This document shows positions 1 through 9,670 of a DNA stretch of 64,000 nt, one piece after another; position 1 is the stretch's first letter, and every line of letters starts with the position of its first letter. Source of the stretch: Aristolochia californica (lineage: Eukaryota; Streptophyta; Magnoliopsida; Piperales; Aristolochiaceae). The position numbers and the translations under genes are program-made. A model generated the notes under the pieces. That model did no database searches and was not told the origin of the DNA. It saw only the letters and a program-made list of their open reading frames with translations. The DNA is taken from positions 17,202,164 through 17,266,163 of the forward strand of contig JARWKL010000005.1 in the NCBI GenBank assembly GCA_029961685.1, given 5' to 3'.

Positions 1-37
1 TGAACGTGCGGTGGGATATTTGCCCGAGTCAAACTAG
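1..37 (+). CDS. 78-aa repeat ORF, 3' tail only
   Basis: The last base of codon 67 through the TAG stop of a copy that begins before the window. The visible residues are identical to the other copies. Confidence 0.4.
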   Translation, partial: ERAVGYLPESN

Positions 38-458
38 CCATTATTTTGCCCATTTACAAAAAGCTGACCTAACGATCATAGATGATTGTAAAGTGATTTA
101 TCATGCGTTACGGGCCATATTACCCTAAGAAATGACTTACGGATTGGGAGTCAACACTCAGTTCAAAATTCCCCGACGATTGCAAAACCTGATATATAAG
201 AACTAAAAAGGGCTTACAGTCCCTAAAAATTACAGACACACCTTGGAATTATCTCTCTCTACATTTGTGCATTGCGCATTTCCATTTTAGATGTACTCAT
301 TTTTCTTAAATAAAAACTTTGAGTTTTCGGTCTCCCTTCATCCCGTAAACCAAAAATGCAAATAGATCACCACAAAATGAAAATTTTAGAGTTTATGTTT
401 GGAAAAATTTTAAAACAATAACAAATGTAAGTAAAGAAAATCTATTCACACACCACAA

Positions 459-695
459 ATGAACCCAAAAGTTTTGCCGTCCAAGTTTGGGAAATTCCAC
501 CAGTTCAACCCTAACAGCTTGGAATTTTATAAGAATGAGATTTCTTCCACACATGCTTTAAAAATGGATCTGCATGCTTCAAAGGCGTTAAAGATGCAAA
601 TCACCTATGGATCAAAACCTTTTGAAGAGAATGACAAACGTTCATTAAATTCTAAAAGTGAACGTGCGGTGGGATATTTGCCCGAGTCAAACTAG
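459..695 (+). CDS. Repeat-unit 78-aa protein, copy 1 (reference description)
   Basis: I do not recognise this protein. It is the longest open frame in the unit. The start is the first in-frame ATG after a TAA eleven codons upstream; the ATG has C at -3, a weak eukaryotic start context, and no Shine-Dalgarno sequence. The product has 10 Lys and 2 Arg against 8 acidic residues, no Cys and no Trp. It is rich in Ser, Asn and Phe at the N-terminus (residues 10-24), has a likely helical middle (27-47) and a polar tail (52-78) with a DKR at 59-61. There is no signal peptide, membrane segment or known motif. This copy is class A: Pro7, Lys9, Leu38, His39, Lys42, Met46. A chance ORF carried by a satellite remains possible. 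Later entries list only differences from this form. Confidence 0.45.
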   Translation: MNPKVLPSKFGKFHQFNPNSLEFYKNEISSTHALKMDLHASKALKMQITYGSKPFEENDKRSLNSKSERAVGYLPESN

Positions 696-732
696 CCATT
701 ATTTTGCCCATTTACAAAAAGCTGACCTAACG

Positions 733-817
733 ATCATAGATGATTGTAAAGTGATTTATCATGCGTTACGGGCTATATTACCCTAAGAAATGACTTACGG
801 ATTGGGAGTCAACACTC
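733..817. other. Palindrome-rich zone, possible origin-like or protein-binding region (reference copy)
   Basis: Within 85 bp there are: ATCAT and ATGAT separated by AG (733-744); another ATCAT (758-762); a stem-loop formed by TTACGGG (766-772) and CCCTAA (781-786) around the 8-base loop 773-780; a direct repeat of TTACGG (766-771 and 795-800); and GAGT/ACTC around CAAC (806-817). An inverted TTACGG (CCGTAA) lies at 1001-1006. Such clustering could serve factor binding or replication initiation, or be coincidental. It is present in all units. Confidence 0.35.
766..786 (+). other. Stem-loop with ATATTAC-type loop
   Basis: GGG pairs with CCC, and TTA with TAA across one unpaired C, enclosing an 8-base loop. 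The loop plus the next base reads CTATATTAC, which matches seven of nine positions of the TAATATTAC nick site known from geminivirus-type rolling-circle origins. The stem is weak compared with real CRESS-DNA origins, and the loop motif is short enough to arise by chance in AT-rich DNA. In the first spacer of the window the loop starts CCA instead of CTA (115). Confidence 0.25.
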
Positions 818-850
818 AGTTCAAAATTCCCCGACGATTGCAAAACCTGA

Positions 851-858
851 TATATAAG
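851..858 (+). promoter_or_regulatory. TATA box candidate (reference copy)
   Basis: TATATAAG lies 266 bp before the ORF start, at the same offset in essentially every unit. An initiator-like ACAGT follows at 874-878, 23-25 bp downstream, slightly close for an animal or plant TATA box but plausible. In class B units an extra TA sits directly upstream of the core, giving a longer TA run without moving the core relative to the ORF. The core is visibly altered upstream of copy 52 (33755-33762, ending AGG) and copy 58 (37710-37717, TATGTATG). Confidence 0.5.
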
Positions 859-923
859 AACTAAAAAGGGCTTACAGTCCCTAAAAATTACAGACACACC
901 TTGGAATTATCTCTCTCTACATT

Positions 924-936
924 TGTGCATTGCGCA
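924..936. other. Short hairpin, 5-bp stem and 3-base loop
   Basis: TGTGC (924-928) pairs with GCGCA (932-936), including one G-T pair, around ATT. It sits about 50 bases after the presumed start site and about 30 before AATAAA. Single units carry changes that weaken it (for example near 27248, 30547, 35806 and 47005), so strict conservation is not supported. Confidence 0.25.
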
Positions 937-948
937 TTTCCATTTTAG

Positions 949-1088
949 ATGTACTCATTTTTCTTAAATAAAAACTTTGAGTTTTCGGTCTCCCTTCATC
1001 CCGTAAACCAAAAATGCAAATAGATCACCACAAAATGAAAATTTTAGAGTTTATGTTTGGAAAAATTTTAAAACAATAACAAATGTAA
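949..1088 (+). other. Leader with short upstream ORFs
   Basis: If transcription starts near 874-876, the leader contains an ATG at 949 opening a 24-codon ORF to TAG at 1021-1023, an ATG at 1014 opening a 21-codon ORF to TAA at 1077-1079, and an ATG directly followed by TAA at 1083-1088. These would hinder scanning to the 78-aa ORF. They are not preserved as coding: the +2 insertion before copies 18 and 21 and base changes near 5626 and 12209 alter the first frame. Confidence 0.4.
967..972 (+). promoter_or_regulatory. AATAAA polyadenylation-signal candidate (reference copy)
   Basis: AATAAA is the only canonical hexamer on the plus strand of the unit. It lies 272 bp after the preceding ORF stop and about 90 bp after the presumed start site of the next promoter. 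If used, it would end the upstream unit's transcript after the next TATA box. It is broken in the spacers before copies 37 and 39 (near 24002 and 25318, ACTAAA) and copy 52 (near 33873, AACAAA). AT-rich DNA makes chance occurrence likely. Confidence 0.3.
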
Positions 1089-1116
1089 GTAAAGAAAATC
1101 TATTCACACACCACAA

Positions 1117-1353
1117 ATGAACCCAAAAGTTTTGCCGTCCAAGTTTGGGAAATTCCACCAGTTCAACCCTAACAGCTTGGAATTTTATAAGAATGAGATT
1201 TCTTCCACACATGCTTTAAAAATGGATCTGCATGCTTCAAAGGCGTTAAAGATGCAAATCACCTATGGATCAAAACCTTTTGAAGAGAATGACAAACGTT
1301 CATTAAATTCTAAAAGTGAACGTGCGGTGGGATATTTGCCCGAGTCAAACTAG
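1117..1353 (+). CDS. Repeat-unit 78-aa protein, copy 2
   Basis: Identical protein to copy 1; belongs to the reference unit. Confidence 0.45.
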   Translation: MNPKVLPSKFGKFHQFNPNSLEFYKNEISSTHALKMDLHASKALKMQITYGSKPFEENDKRSLNSKSERAVGYLPESN

Positions 1354-1774
1354 CCATTATTTTGCCCATTTACAAAAAGCTGACCTAACGATCATAGATG
1401 ATTGTAAAGTGATTTATCATGCGTTACGGGCTATATTACCCTAAGAAATGACTTACGGATTGGGAGTCAACACTCAGTTCAAAATTCCCCGACGATTGCA
1501 AAACCTGATATATAAGAACTAAAAAGGGCTTACAGTCCCTAAAAATTACAGACACACCTTGGAATTATCTCTCTCTACATTTGTGCATTGCGCATTTCCA
1601 TTTTAGATGTACTCATTTTTCTTAAATAAAAACTTTGAGTTTTCGGTCTCCCTTCATCCCGTAAACCAAAAATGCAAATAGATCACCACAAAATGAAAAT
1701 TTTAGAGTTTATGTTTGGAAAAATTTTAAAACAATAACAAATGTAAGTAAAGAAAATCTATTCACACACCACAA

Positions 1775-2011
1775 ATGAACCCAAAAGTTTTGCCGTCCAA
1801 GTTTGGGAAATTCCACCAGTTCAACCCTAACAGCTTGGAATTTTATAAGAATGAGATTTCTTCCACACATGCTTTAAAAATGGATCTGCATGCTTCAAAC
1901 GCGTTAAAGATGCAAATCACCTATGGATCAAAACCTTTTGAAGAGAATGACAAACGTTCATTAAATTCTAAAAGTGAACGTGCGGTGGGATATTTGCCCG
2001 AGTCAAACTAG
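1775..2011 (+). CDS. Repeat-unit 78-aa protein, copy 3
   Basis: Lys42 to Asn. The spacer after it has AAAGGC near 2036, shared with the next spacer. Confidence 0.45.
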   Translation: MNPKVLPSKFGKFHQFNPNSLEFYKNEISSTHALKMDLHASNALKMQITYGSKPFEENDKRSLNSKSERAVGYLPESN

Positions 2012-2432
2012 CCATTATTTTGCCCATTTACAAAAGGCTGACCTAACGATCATAGATGATTGTAAAGTGATTTATCATGCGTTACGGGCTATATTACCCT
2101 AAGAAATGACTTACGGATTGGGAGTCAACACTCAGTTCAAAATTCCCCGACGATTGCAAAACCTGATATATAAGAACTAAAAAGGGCTTACAGTCCCTAA
2201 AAATTACAGACACACCTTGGAATTATCTCTCTCTACATTTGTGCATTGCGCATTTCCATTTTAGATGTACTCATTTTTCTTAAATAAAAACTTTGAGTTT
2301 TCGGTCTCCCTTCATCCCGTAAACCAAAAATGCAAATAGATCACCACAAAATGAAAATTTTAGAGTTTATGTTTGGAAAAATTTTAAAACAATAACAAAT
2401 GTAAGTAAAGAAAATCTATTCACACACCACAA

Positions 2433-2669
2433 ATGAACCCAAAAGTTTTGCCGTCCAAGTTTGGGAAATTCCACCAGTTCAACCCTAACAGCTTGGAATT
2501 TTATAAGAATGAGATTTCTTCCACACATGCTTTAAAAATGGATCTGCATGCTTCAAACGCGTTAAAGATGCAAATCACCTATGGATCAAAACCTTTTGAA
2601 GAGAATGACAAACGTTCATTAAATTCTAAAAGTGAACGTGCGGTGGGATATTTGCCCGAGTCAAACTAG
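2433..2669 (+). CDS. Repeat-unit 78-aa protein, copy 4
   Basis: Lys42 to Asn, as copy 3; the same AAAGGC variant follows near 2694. Confidence 0.45.
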   Translation: MNPKVLPSKFGKFHQFNPNSLEFYKNEISSTHALKMDLHASNALKMQITYGSKPFEENDKRSLNSKSERAVGYLPESN

Positions 2670-3090
2670 CCATTATTTTGCCCATTTACAAAAGGCTGAC
2701 CTAACGATCATAGATGATTGTAAAGTGATTTATCATGCGTTACGGGCTATATTACCCTAAGAAATGACTTACGGATTGGGAGTCAACACTCAGTTCAAAA
2801 TTCCCCGACGATTGCAAAACCTGATATATAAGAACTAAAAAGGGCTTACAGTCCCTAAAAATTACAGACACACCTTGGAATTATCTCTCTCTACATTTGT
2901 GCATTGCGCATTTCCATTTTAGATGTACTCATTTTTCTTAAATAAAAACTTTGAGTTTTCGGTCTCCCTTCATCCCGTAAACCAAAAATGCAAATAGATC
3001 ACCACAAAATGAAAATTTTAGAGTTTATGTTTCGAAAAATTTTAAAACAATAACAAATGTAAGTAAAGAAAATCTATTCACACACCACAA

Positions 3091-3327
3091 ATGAACCCAA
3101 AAGTTTTGCTGTCCAAGTTTGGGAAATTCCACCAGTTCAACCCTAACAGCTTGGAATTTTATAAGAATGAGATTTCTTCCACACATGCTTTAAAAATGGA
3201 TCTGCATGCTTCAAACGCGTTAAAGATGCAAATCACCTATGGATCAAAACCTTTTGAAGAGAATGACAAACGTTCATTAAATTCTAAAAGTGAACGTGCG
3301 GTGGGATATTTGCCCGAGTCAAACTAG
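3091..3327 (+). CDS. Repeat-unit 78-aa protein, copy 5
   Basis: Pro7 to Leu and Lys42 to Asn, an early island of class B residues in 658-bp units. TTCGAAAAA replaces TTGGAAAAA in the leader. Confidence 0.45.
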   Translation: MNPKVLLSKFGKFHQFNPNSLEFYKNEISSTHALKMDLHASNALKMQITYGSKPFEENDKRSLNSKSERAVGYLPESN

Positions 3328-3748
3328 CCATTATTTTGCCCATTTACAAAAAGCTGACCTAACGATCATAGATGATTGTAAAGTGATTTATCATGCGTTA
3401 CGGGCTATATTACCCTAAGAAATGACTTACGGATTGGGAGTCAACACTCAGTTCAAAATTCCCCGACGATTGCAAAACCTGATATATAAGAACTAAAAAG
3501 GGCTTACAGTCCCTAAAAATTACAGACACACCTTGGAATTATCTCTCTCTACATTTGTGCATTGCGCATTTCCATTTTAGATGTACTCATTTTTCTTAAA
3601 TAAAAACTTTGAGTTTTCGGTCTCCCTTCATCCCGTAAACCAAAAATGCAAATAGATCACCACAAAATGAAAATTTTAGAGTTTATGTTTCGAAAAATTT
3701 TAAAACAATAACAAATGTAAGTAAAGAAAATCTATTCACACACCACAA

Positions 3749-3985
3749 ATGAACCCAAAAGTTTTGCTGTCCAAGTTTGGGAAATTCCACCAGTTCAACC
3801 CTAACAGCTTGGAATTTTATAAGAATGAGATTTCTTCCACACATGCTTTAAAAATGGATCTGCATGCTTCAAACGCGTTAAAGATGCAAATCACCTATGG
3901 ATCAAAACCTTTTGAAGAGAATGACAAACGTTCATTAAATTCTAAAAGTGAACGTGCGGTGGGATATTTGCCCGAGTCAAACTAG
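3749..3985 (+). CDS. Repeat-unit 78-aa protein, copy 6
   Basis: Pro7 to Leu and Lys42 to Asn, with the same TTCGAAAAA leader as copy 5; the pair looks like a one-unit duplication. Confidence 0.45.
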   Translation: MNPKVLLSKFGKFHQFNPNSLEFYKNEISSTHALKMDLHASNALKMQITYGSKPFEENDKRSLNSKSERAVGYLPESN

Positions 3986-4406
3986 CCATTATTTTGCCCA
4001 TTTACAAAAAGCTGACCTAACGATCATAGATGATTGTAAAGTGATTTATCATGCGTTACGGGCTATATTACCCTAAGAAATGACTTACGGATTGGGAGTC
4101 AACACTCAGTTCAAAATTCCCCGACGATTGCAAAACCTGATATATAAGAACTAAAAAGGGCTTACAGTCCCTAAAAATTACAGACACACCTTGGAATTAT
4201 CTCTCTCTACATTTGTGCATTGCGCATTTCCATTTTAGATGTACTCATTTTTCTTAAATAAAAACTTTGAGTTTTCGGTCTCCCTTCATCCCGTAAACCA
4301 AAAATGCAAATAGATCACCACAAAATGAAAATTTTAGAGTTTATGTTTGGAAAAATTTTAAAACAATAACAAATGTAAGTAAAGAAAATCTATTCACACA
4401 CCACAA

Positions 4407-4643
4407 ATGAACCCAAAAGTTTTGCCGTCCAAGTTTGGGAAATTCCACCAGTTCAACCCTAACAGCTTGGAATTTTATAAGAATGAGATTTCTTCCACAC
4501 ATGCTTTAAAAATGGATCTGCATGCATCAAAGGCGTTGAAGATGCAAATCACCTATGGATCAAAACCTTTTGAAGAGAATGACAAACGTTCATTAAATTC
4601 TAAAAGTGAACGTGCGGTGGGATATTTGCCCGAGTCAAACTAG
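4407..4643 (+). CDS. Repeat-unit 78-aa protein, copy 7
   Basis: Class A protein with silent changes at Ala40 (GCA) and Leu44 (TTG). Confidence 0.45.
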   Translation: MNPKVLPSKFGKFHQFNPNSLEFYKNEISSTHALKMDLHASKALKMQITYGSKPFEENDKRSLNSKSERAVGYLPESN

Positions 4644-5064
4644 CCATTATTTTGCCCATTTACAAAAAGCTGACCTAAAGATCATAGATGATTGTAAAGT
4701 GATTTATCATGCGTTACGGGCTATATTACCCTAAGAAATGACTTACGGATTGGGAGTCAACACTCAGTTCAAAATTCCCCGACGATTGCAAAACCTGATA
4801 TATAAGAACTAAAAAGGGCTTACAGTCCCTAAAAATTACAGACACACCTTGGAATTATCTCTCTCTACATTTGTGCATTGCGCATTTCCATTTTAGATGT
4901 ACTCATTTTTCTTAAATAAAAACTTTGAGTTTTCGGTCTCCCTTCATCCCGTAAACCAAAAATGCAAATAGATCACCACAAAATGAAAATTTTAGAGTTT
5001 ATGTTTGGAAAAATTTTAAAACAATAACAAATGTAAGTAAAGAAAATCTATTCACACACCACAA

Positions 5065-5301
5065 ATGAACCCAAAAGTTTTGCCGTCCAAGTTTGGGAAA
5101 TTCCACCAGTTCAACCCTAACAGCTTGGAATTTTATAAGAATGAGATTTCTTCCACACATGCTTTAAAAATGGATCTGCATGCTTCAAAGGCGTTAAAGA
5201 TGCAAATCACCTATGGATCAAAACCTTTTGAAGAGAATGACAAACGTTCATTAAATTCTAAAAGTGAACGTGCGGTGGGATATTTGCCCGAGTCAAACTA
5301 G
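5065..5301 (+). CDS. Repeat-unit 78-aa protein, copy 8
   Basis: Class A protein. The spacer after it has private changes near 5414, 5521 and 5626. Confidence 0.45.
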   Translation: MNPKVLPSKFGKFHQFNPNSLEFYKNEISSTHALKMDLHASKALKMQITYGSKPFEENDKRSLNSKSERAVGYLPESN

Positions 5302-5722
5302 CCATTATTTTGCCCATTTACAAAAAGCTGACCTAACGATCATAGATGATTGTAAAGTGATTTATCATGCGTTACGGGCTATATTACCCTAAGAAATGAC
5401 TTACGGATTGGGAATCAACACTCAGTTCAAAATTCCCCGACGATTGCAAAACCTGATATATAAGAACTAAAAAGGGCTTACAGTCCCTAAAAATTACAGA
5501 CACACCTTGGAATTATCTCTTTCTACATTTGTGCATTGCGCATTTCCATTTTAGATGTACTCATTTTTCTTAAATAAAAACTTTGAGTTTTCGGTCTCCC
5601 TTCATCCCGTAAACCAAAAATGCAAAAAGATCACCACAAAATGAAAATTTTAGAGTTTATGTTTGGAAAAATTTTAAAACAATAACAAATGTAAGTAAAG
5701 AAAATCTATTCACACACCACAA

Positions 5723-5959
5723 ATGAACCCAAAAGTTTTGCCGTCCAAGTTTGGGAAATTCCACCAGTTCAACCCTAACAGCTTGGAATTTTATAAGAAT
5801 GAGATTTCTTCCACACATGCTTTAAAAATGGATCTGCATGCTTCAAAGGCGTTAAAGATGCAAATCACCTATGGATCAAAACCTTTTGAAGAGAATGACA
5901 AACGTTCATTAAATTCTAAAAGTGAACGTGCGGTGGGATATTTGCCCGAGTCAAACTAG
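5723..5959 (+). CDS. Repeat-unit 78-aa protein, copy 9
   Basis: Class A protein. Confidence 0.45.
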   Translation: MNPKVLPSKFGKFHQFNPNSLEFYKNEISSTHALKMDLHASKALKMQITYGSKPFEENDKRSLNSKSERAVGYLPESN

Positions 5960-6380
5960 CCATTATTTTGCCCATTTACAAAAAGCTGACCTAACGATCA
6001 TAGATGATTGTAAAGTGATTTATCATGCGTTACGGGCTATATTACCCTAAGAAATGACTTACGGATTGGGAGTCAACACTCAGTTCAAAATTCCCCGACG
6101 ATTGCAAAACCTGATATATAAGAACTAAAAAGGGCTTACAGTCCCTAAAAATTACAGACACACCTTGGAATTATCTCTCTCTACATTTGTGCATTGCGCA
6201 TTTCCATTTTAGATGTACTCATTTTTCTTAAATAAAAACTTTGAGTTTTCGGTCTCCCTTCATCCCGTAAACCAAAAATGCAAATAGATCACCACAAAAT
6301 GAAAATTTTAGAGTTTATGTTTCGAAAAATTTTAAAACAATAACAAATGTAAGTAAAGAAAATCTATTCACACACCACAA

Positions 6381-6617
6381 ATGAACCCAAAAGTTTTGCC
6401 GTCCAAGTTTGGGAAATTCCACCAGTTCAACCCTAACAGCTTGGAATTTTATAAGAATGAGATTTCTTCCACACATGCTTTAAAAATGGATCTGCATGCT
6501 TCAAAGGCGTTAAAGATGCAAATCACCTATGGATCAAAACCTTTTGAAGAGAATGACAAACGTTCATTAAATTCTAAAAGTGAACGTGCGGTGGGATATT
6601 TGCCCGAGTCAAACTAG
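6381..6617 (+). CDS. Repeat-unit 78-aa protein, copy 10
   Basis: Class A protein with the TTCGAAAAA leader variant; a private G lies near 6756 downstream. Confidence 0.45.
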   Translation: MNPKVLPSKFGKFHQFNPNSLEFYKNEISSTHALKMDLHASKALKMQITYGSKPFEENDKRSLNSKSERAVGYLPESN

Positions 6618-7038
6618 CCATTATTTTGCCCATTTACAAAAAGCTGACCTAACGATCATAGATGATTGTAAAGTGATTTATCATGCGTTACGGGCTATAT
6701 TACCCTAAGAAATGACTTACGGATTGGGAGTCAACACTCAGTTCAAAATTCCCCGAGGATTGCAAAACCTGATATATAAGAACTAAAAAGGGCTTACAGT
6801 CCCTAAAAATTACAGACACACCTTGGAATTATCTCTCTCTACATTTGTGCATTGCGCATTTCCATTTTAGATGTACTCATTTTTCTTAAATAAAAACTTT
6901 GAGTTTTCGGTCTCCCTTCATCCCGTAAACCAAAAATGCAAATAGATCACCACAAAATGAAAATTTTAGAGTTTATGTTTGGAAAAATTTTAAAACAATA
7001 ACAAATGTAAGTAAAGAAAATCTATTCACACACCACAA

Positions 7039-7275
7039 ATGAACCCAAAAGTTTTGCCGTCCAAGTTTGGGAAATTCCACCAGTTCAACCCTAACAGCTT
7101 GGAATTTTATAAGAATGAGATTTCTTCCACACATGCTTTAAAAATGGATCTGCATGCTTCAAAGGCGTTGAAGATGCAAATCACCTATGGATCAAAACCT
7201 TTTGAAGAGAATGACAAACGTTCATTAAATTCTAAAAGTGAACGTGCGGTGGGATATTTGCCCGAGTCAAACTAG
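7039..7275 (+). CDS. Repeat-unit 78-aa protein, copy 11
   Basis: Class A protein; Leu44 is TTG (silent), shared with copies 7 and 12. Confidence 0.45.
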   Translation: MNPKVLPSKFGKFHQFNPNSLEFYKNEISSTHALKMDLHASKALKMQITYGSKPFEENDKRSLNSKSERAVGYLPESN

Positions 7276-7696
7276 CCATTATTTTGCCCATTTACAAAAA
7301 GCTGACCTAACGATCATAGATGATTGTAAAGTGATTTATCATGCGTTACGGGCTATATTACCCTAAGAAATGACTTACGGATTGGGAGTCAACACTCAGT
7401 TCAAAATTCCCCGACGATTGCAAAACCTGATATATAAGAACTAAAAAGGGCTTACAGTCCCTAAAAATTACAGACACACCTTGGAATTATCTCTCTCTAC
7501 ATTTGTGCATTGCGCATTTCCATTTTAGATGTACTCATTTTTCTTAAATAAAAACTTTGAGTTTTCGGTCTCCCTTCATCCCGTAAACCAAAAATGCAAA
7601 TAGATCACCACAAAATGAAAATTTTAGAGTTTATGTTTGGAAAAATTTTAAAACAATAACAAATGTAAGTAAAGAAAATCTATTCACACACCACAA

Positions 7697-7933
7697 ATGA
7701 ACCCAAAAGTTTTGCCGTCCAAGTTTGGGAAATTCCACCAGTTCAACCCTAACAGCTTGGAATTTTATAAGAATGAGATTTCTTCCACACATGCTTTAAA
7801 AATGGATCTGCATGCTTCAAAGGCGTTGAAGATGCAAATCACCTATGGATCAAAACCTTTTGAAGAGAATGACAAACGTTCATTAAATTCTAAAAGTGAA
7901 CGTGCGGTGGGATATTTGCCCGAGTCAAACTAG
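7697..7933 (+). CDS. Repeat-unit 78-aa protein, copy 12
   Basis: Class A protein; Leu44 is TTG (silent). Confidence 0.45.
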   Translation: MNPKVLPSKFGKFHQFNPNSLEFYKNEISSTHALKMDLHASKALKMQITYGSKPFEENDKRSLNSKSERAVGYLPESN

Positions 7934-8354
7934 CCATTATTTTGCCCATTTACAAAAAGCTGACCTAACGATCATAGATGATTGTAAAGTGATTTATCAT
8001 GCGTTACGGGCTATATTACCCTAAGAAATGACTTACGGATTGGGAGTCAACACTCAGTTCAAAATTCCCCGACGATTGCAAAACCTGATATATAAGAACT
8101 AAAAAGGGCTTACAGTCCCTAAAAATTACAGACACACCTTGGAATTATCTCTCTCTACATTTGTGCATTGCGCATTTCCATTTTAGATGTACTCATTTTT
8201 CTTAAATAAAAATTTTGAGTTTTCGGTCTCCCTTCATCCCGTAAACCAAAAATGCAAATAGATCACCACAAAATGAAAATTTTAGAGTTTATGTTTGGAA
8301 AAATTTTAAAACAATAACAAATGTAAGTAAAGAAAATCTATTCACACACCACAA

Positions 8355-8591
8355 ATGAACCCAAAAGTTTTGCCGTCCAAGTTTGGGAAATTCCACCAGT
8401 TCAACCCTAACAGCTTGGAATTTTATAAGAATGAGATTTCTTCCACACATGCTTTAAAAATGGATCTGCATGCTTCAAAGGCGTTAAAGATGCAAATCAC
8501 CTATGGATCAAAACCTTTTGAAGAGAATGACAAACGTTCATTAAATTCTAAAAGTGAACGTGCGGTGGGATATTTGCCCGAGTCAAACTAG
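8355..8591 (+). CDS. Repeat-unit 78-aa protein, copy 13
   Basis: Class A protein; a private T lies in the leader near 8212. Confidence 0.45.
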   Translation: MNPKVLPSKFGKFHQFNPNSLEFYKNEISSTHALKMDLHASKALKMQITYGSKPFEENDKRSLNSKSERAVGYLPESN

Positions 8592-9012
8592 CCATTATTT
8601 TGCCCATTTACAAAAAGCTGACCTAACGATCATAGATGATTGTAAAGTGATTTATCATGCGTTACGGGCTATATTACCCTAAGAAATGACTTACGGATTG
8701 GGAGTCAACACTCAGTTCAAAATTCCCCGACGATTGCAAAACCTGATATATAAGAACTAAAAAGGGCTTACAGTCCCTAAAAATTACAGACACACCTTGG
8801 AATTATCTCTCTCTACATTTGTGCATTGCGCATTTCCATTTTAGATGTACTCATTTTTCTCAAATAAAAACTTTGAGTTTTCGGTCTCCCTTCATCCCGT
8901 AAACCAAAAATGCAAATAGATCACCACAAAATGAAAATTTTAGAGTTTATGTTTGGAAAAATTTTAAAACAATAACAAATGTAAGTAAAGAAAATCTATT
9001 CACACACCACAA

Positions 9013-9249
9013 ATGAACCCAAAAGTTTTGCCGTCCAAGTTTGGGAAATTCCACCAGTTCAACCCTAACAGCTTGGAATTTTATAAGAATGAGATTTCTT
9101 CCACACATGCTTTAAAAATGGATCTGCATGCTTCAAAGGCGTTAAAGATGCAAATCACCTATGGATCAAAACCTTTTGAAGAGAATGACAAACGTTCATT
9201 AAATTCTAAAAGTGAACGTGCGGTGGGATATTTGCCCGAGTCAAACTAG
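9013..9249 (+). CDS. Repeat-unit 78-aa protein, copy 14
   Basis: Class A protein; a private C lies just before AATAAA near 8861. Confidence 0.45.
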   Translation: MNPKVLPSKFGKFHQFNPNSLEFYKNEISSTHALKMDLHASKALKMQITYGSKPFEENDKRSLNSKSERAVGYLPESN

Positions 9250-9670
9250 CCATTATTTTGCCCATTTACAAAAAGCTGACCTAACGATCATAGATGATTG
9301 TAAAGTGATTTATCATGCGTTACGGGCTATATTACCCTAAGAAATGACTTACGGATTGGGAGTCAACACTCAGTTCAAAATTCCCCGACGATTGCAAAAC
9401 CTGATATATAAGAACTAAAAAGGGCTTACAGTCCCTAAAAATTACAGACACACCTTGGAATTATCTCTCTCTACATTTGTGCATTGCGCATTTCCATTTT
9501 AGATGTACTCATTTTTCTTAAATAAAAACTTTGAGTTTTCGGTCTCCCTTCATCCCGTAAACCAAAAATGCAAATAGATCACCACAAAATGAAAATTTTA
9601 GAGTTTATGTTTGGAAAAATTTTAAAACAATAACAAATGTAAGTAAAGAAAATCTATTCACACACCACAA

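Larger units (their letters stand above)
696..1116. other. Inter-ORF spacer, 421 bp (423 in most 660-bp units)
   Basis: No long ORF is present on either strand. In order it holds a 3' flank, a palindrome-rich zone (733-817), a TATA box (851-858), an initiator-like ACAGT (874-878), a CT-rich run (about 909-918), a hairpin (924-936), TTTTAG (943-948), AATAAA (967-972), and an A-rich leader with short upstream ORFs (949-1088). The same arrangement is present in every spacer. All length changes seen in the array fall in this spacer and none in the ORF. Confidence 0.85.
696..1353 (+). repeat. Reference 658-bp unit (spacer plus ORF)
   Basis: This unit is used as the reference for sub-features: 421 bp of spacer (696-1116) followed by the 237-bp ORF including stop (1117-1353). 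Every other unit can be aligned to it base for base, apart from the indels listed separately. Where the unit begins is arbitrary because no array edge is visible. I see no clear internal sub-repeat, so it does not look like a higher multiple of a shorter satellite monomer. Confidence 0.95.

Noticed and set aside
633..695. Neuropeptide or secreted peptide precursor because of the Lys-Arg pair at residues 60-61
   Set aside because: There is no signal peptide, and the pair is lost in copy 46.
761..786. CENP-B box, to support a centromeric satellite
   Set aside because: The CGGG at 769-772 is not preceded by TTCG with the required A in between, so the essential CENP-B bases are absent.
778..786. 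Telomere-like CCCTAA
   Set aside because: It is a single hexamer per unit, not a tandem telomeric run, and is better explained as the 3' arm of the stem-loop.
806..834. tRNA-like or Pol III B-box-like sequence (GTTCAAAATTCC)
   Set aside because: The flanking bases do not form a T-arm, no cloverleaf or A box is found at the right distance, and there is no strong T-run terminator.
820..858. Insect snRNA-type promoter (AATTCCC-like PSE before TATA)
   Set aside because: Only a short AATTCCC match, with spacing to the TATA box shorter than in known fly genes, and no snRNA sequence or Sm site (AATTTTTGG type) downstream.
1085..1090. GTAAGT before the ORF as a 5' splice site, paired with the TTTTAG at 943-948 of the next unit
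   Set aside because: The GT is changed to AT in several copies (near 43205, 45185, 45845, 59045), altered to GTAGGT in two and deleted in copy 60, with no sign of constraint. It also stands downstream of the TTTTAG within a unit, and the 78-aa ORF would fall inside the intron.
696..1116. Spliced-leader or 5S rRNA repeat unit
   Set aside because: No 5S rRNA sequence, no recognised spliced leader, and no Sm-binding site next to a splice donor on either strand.
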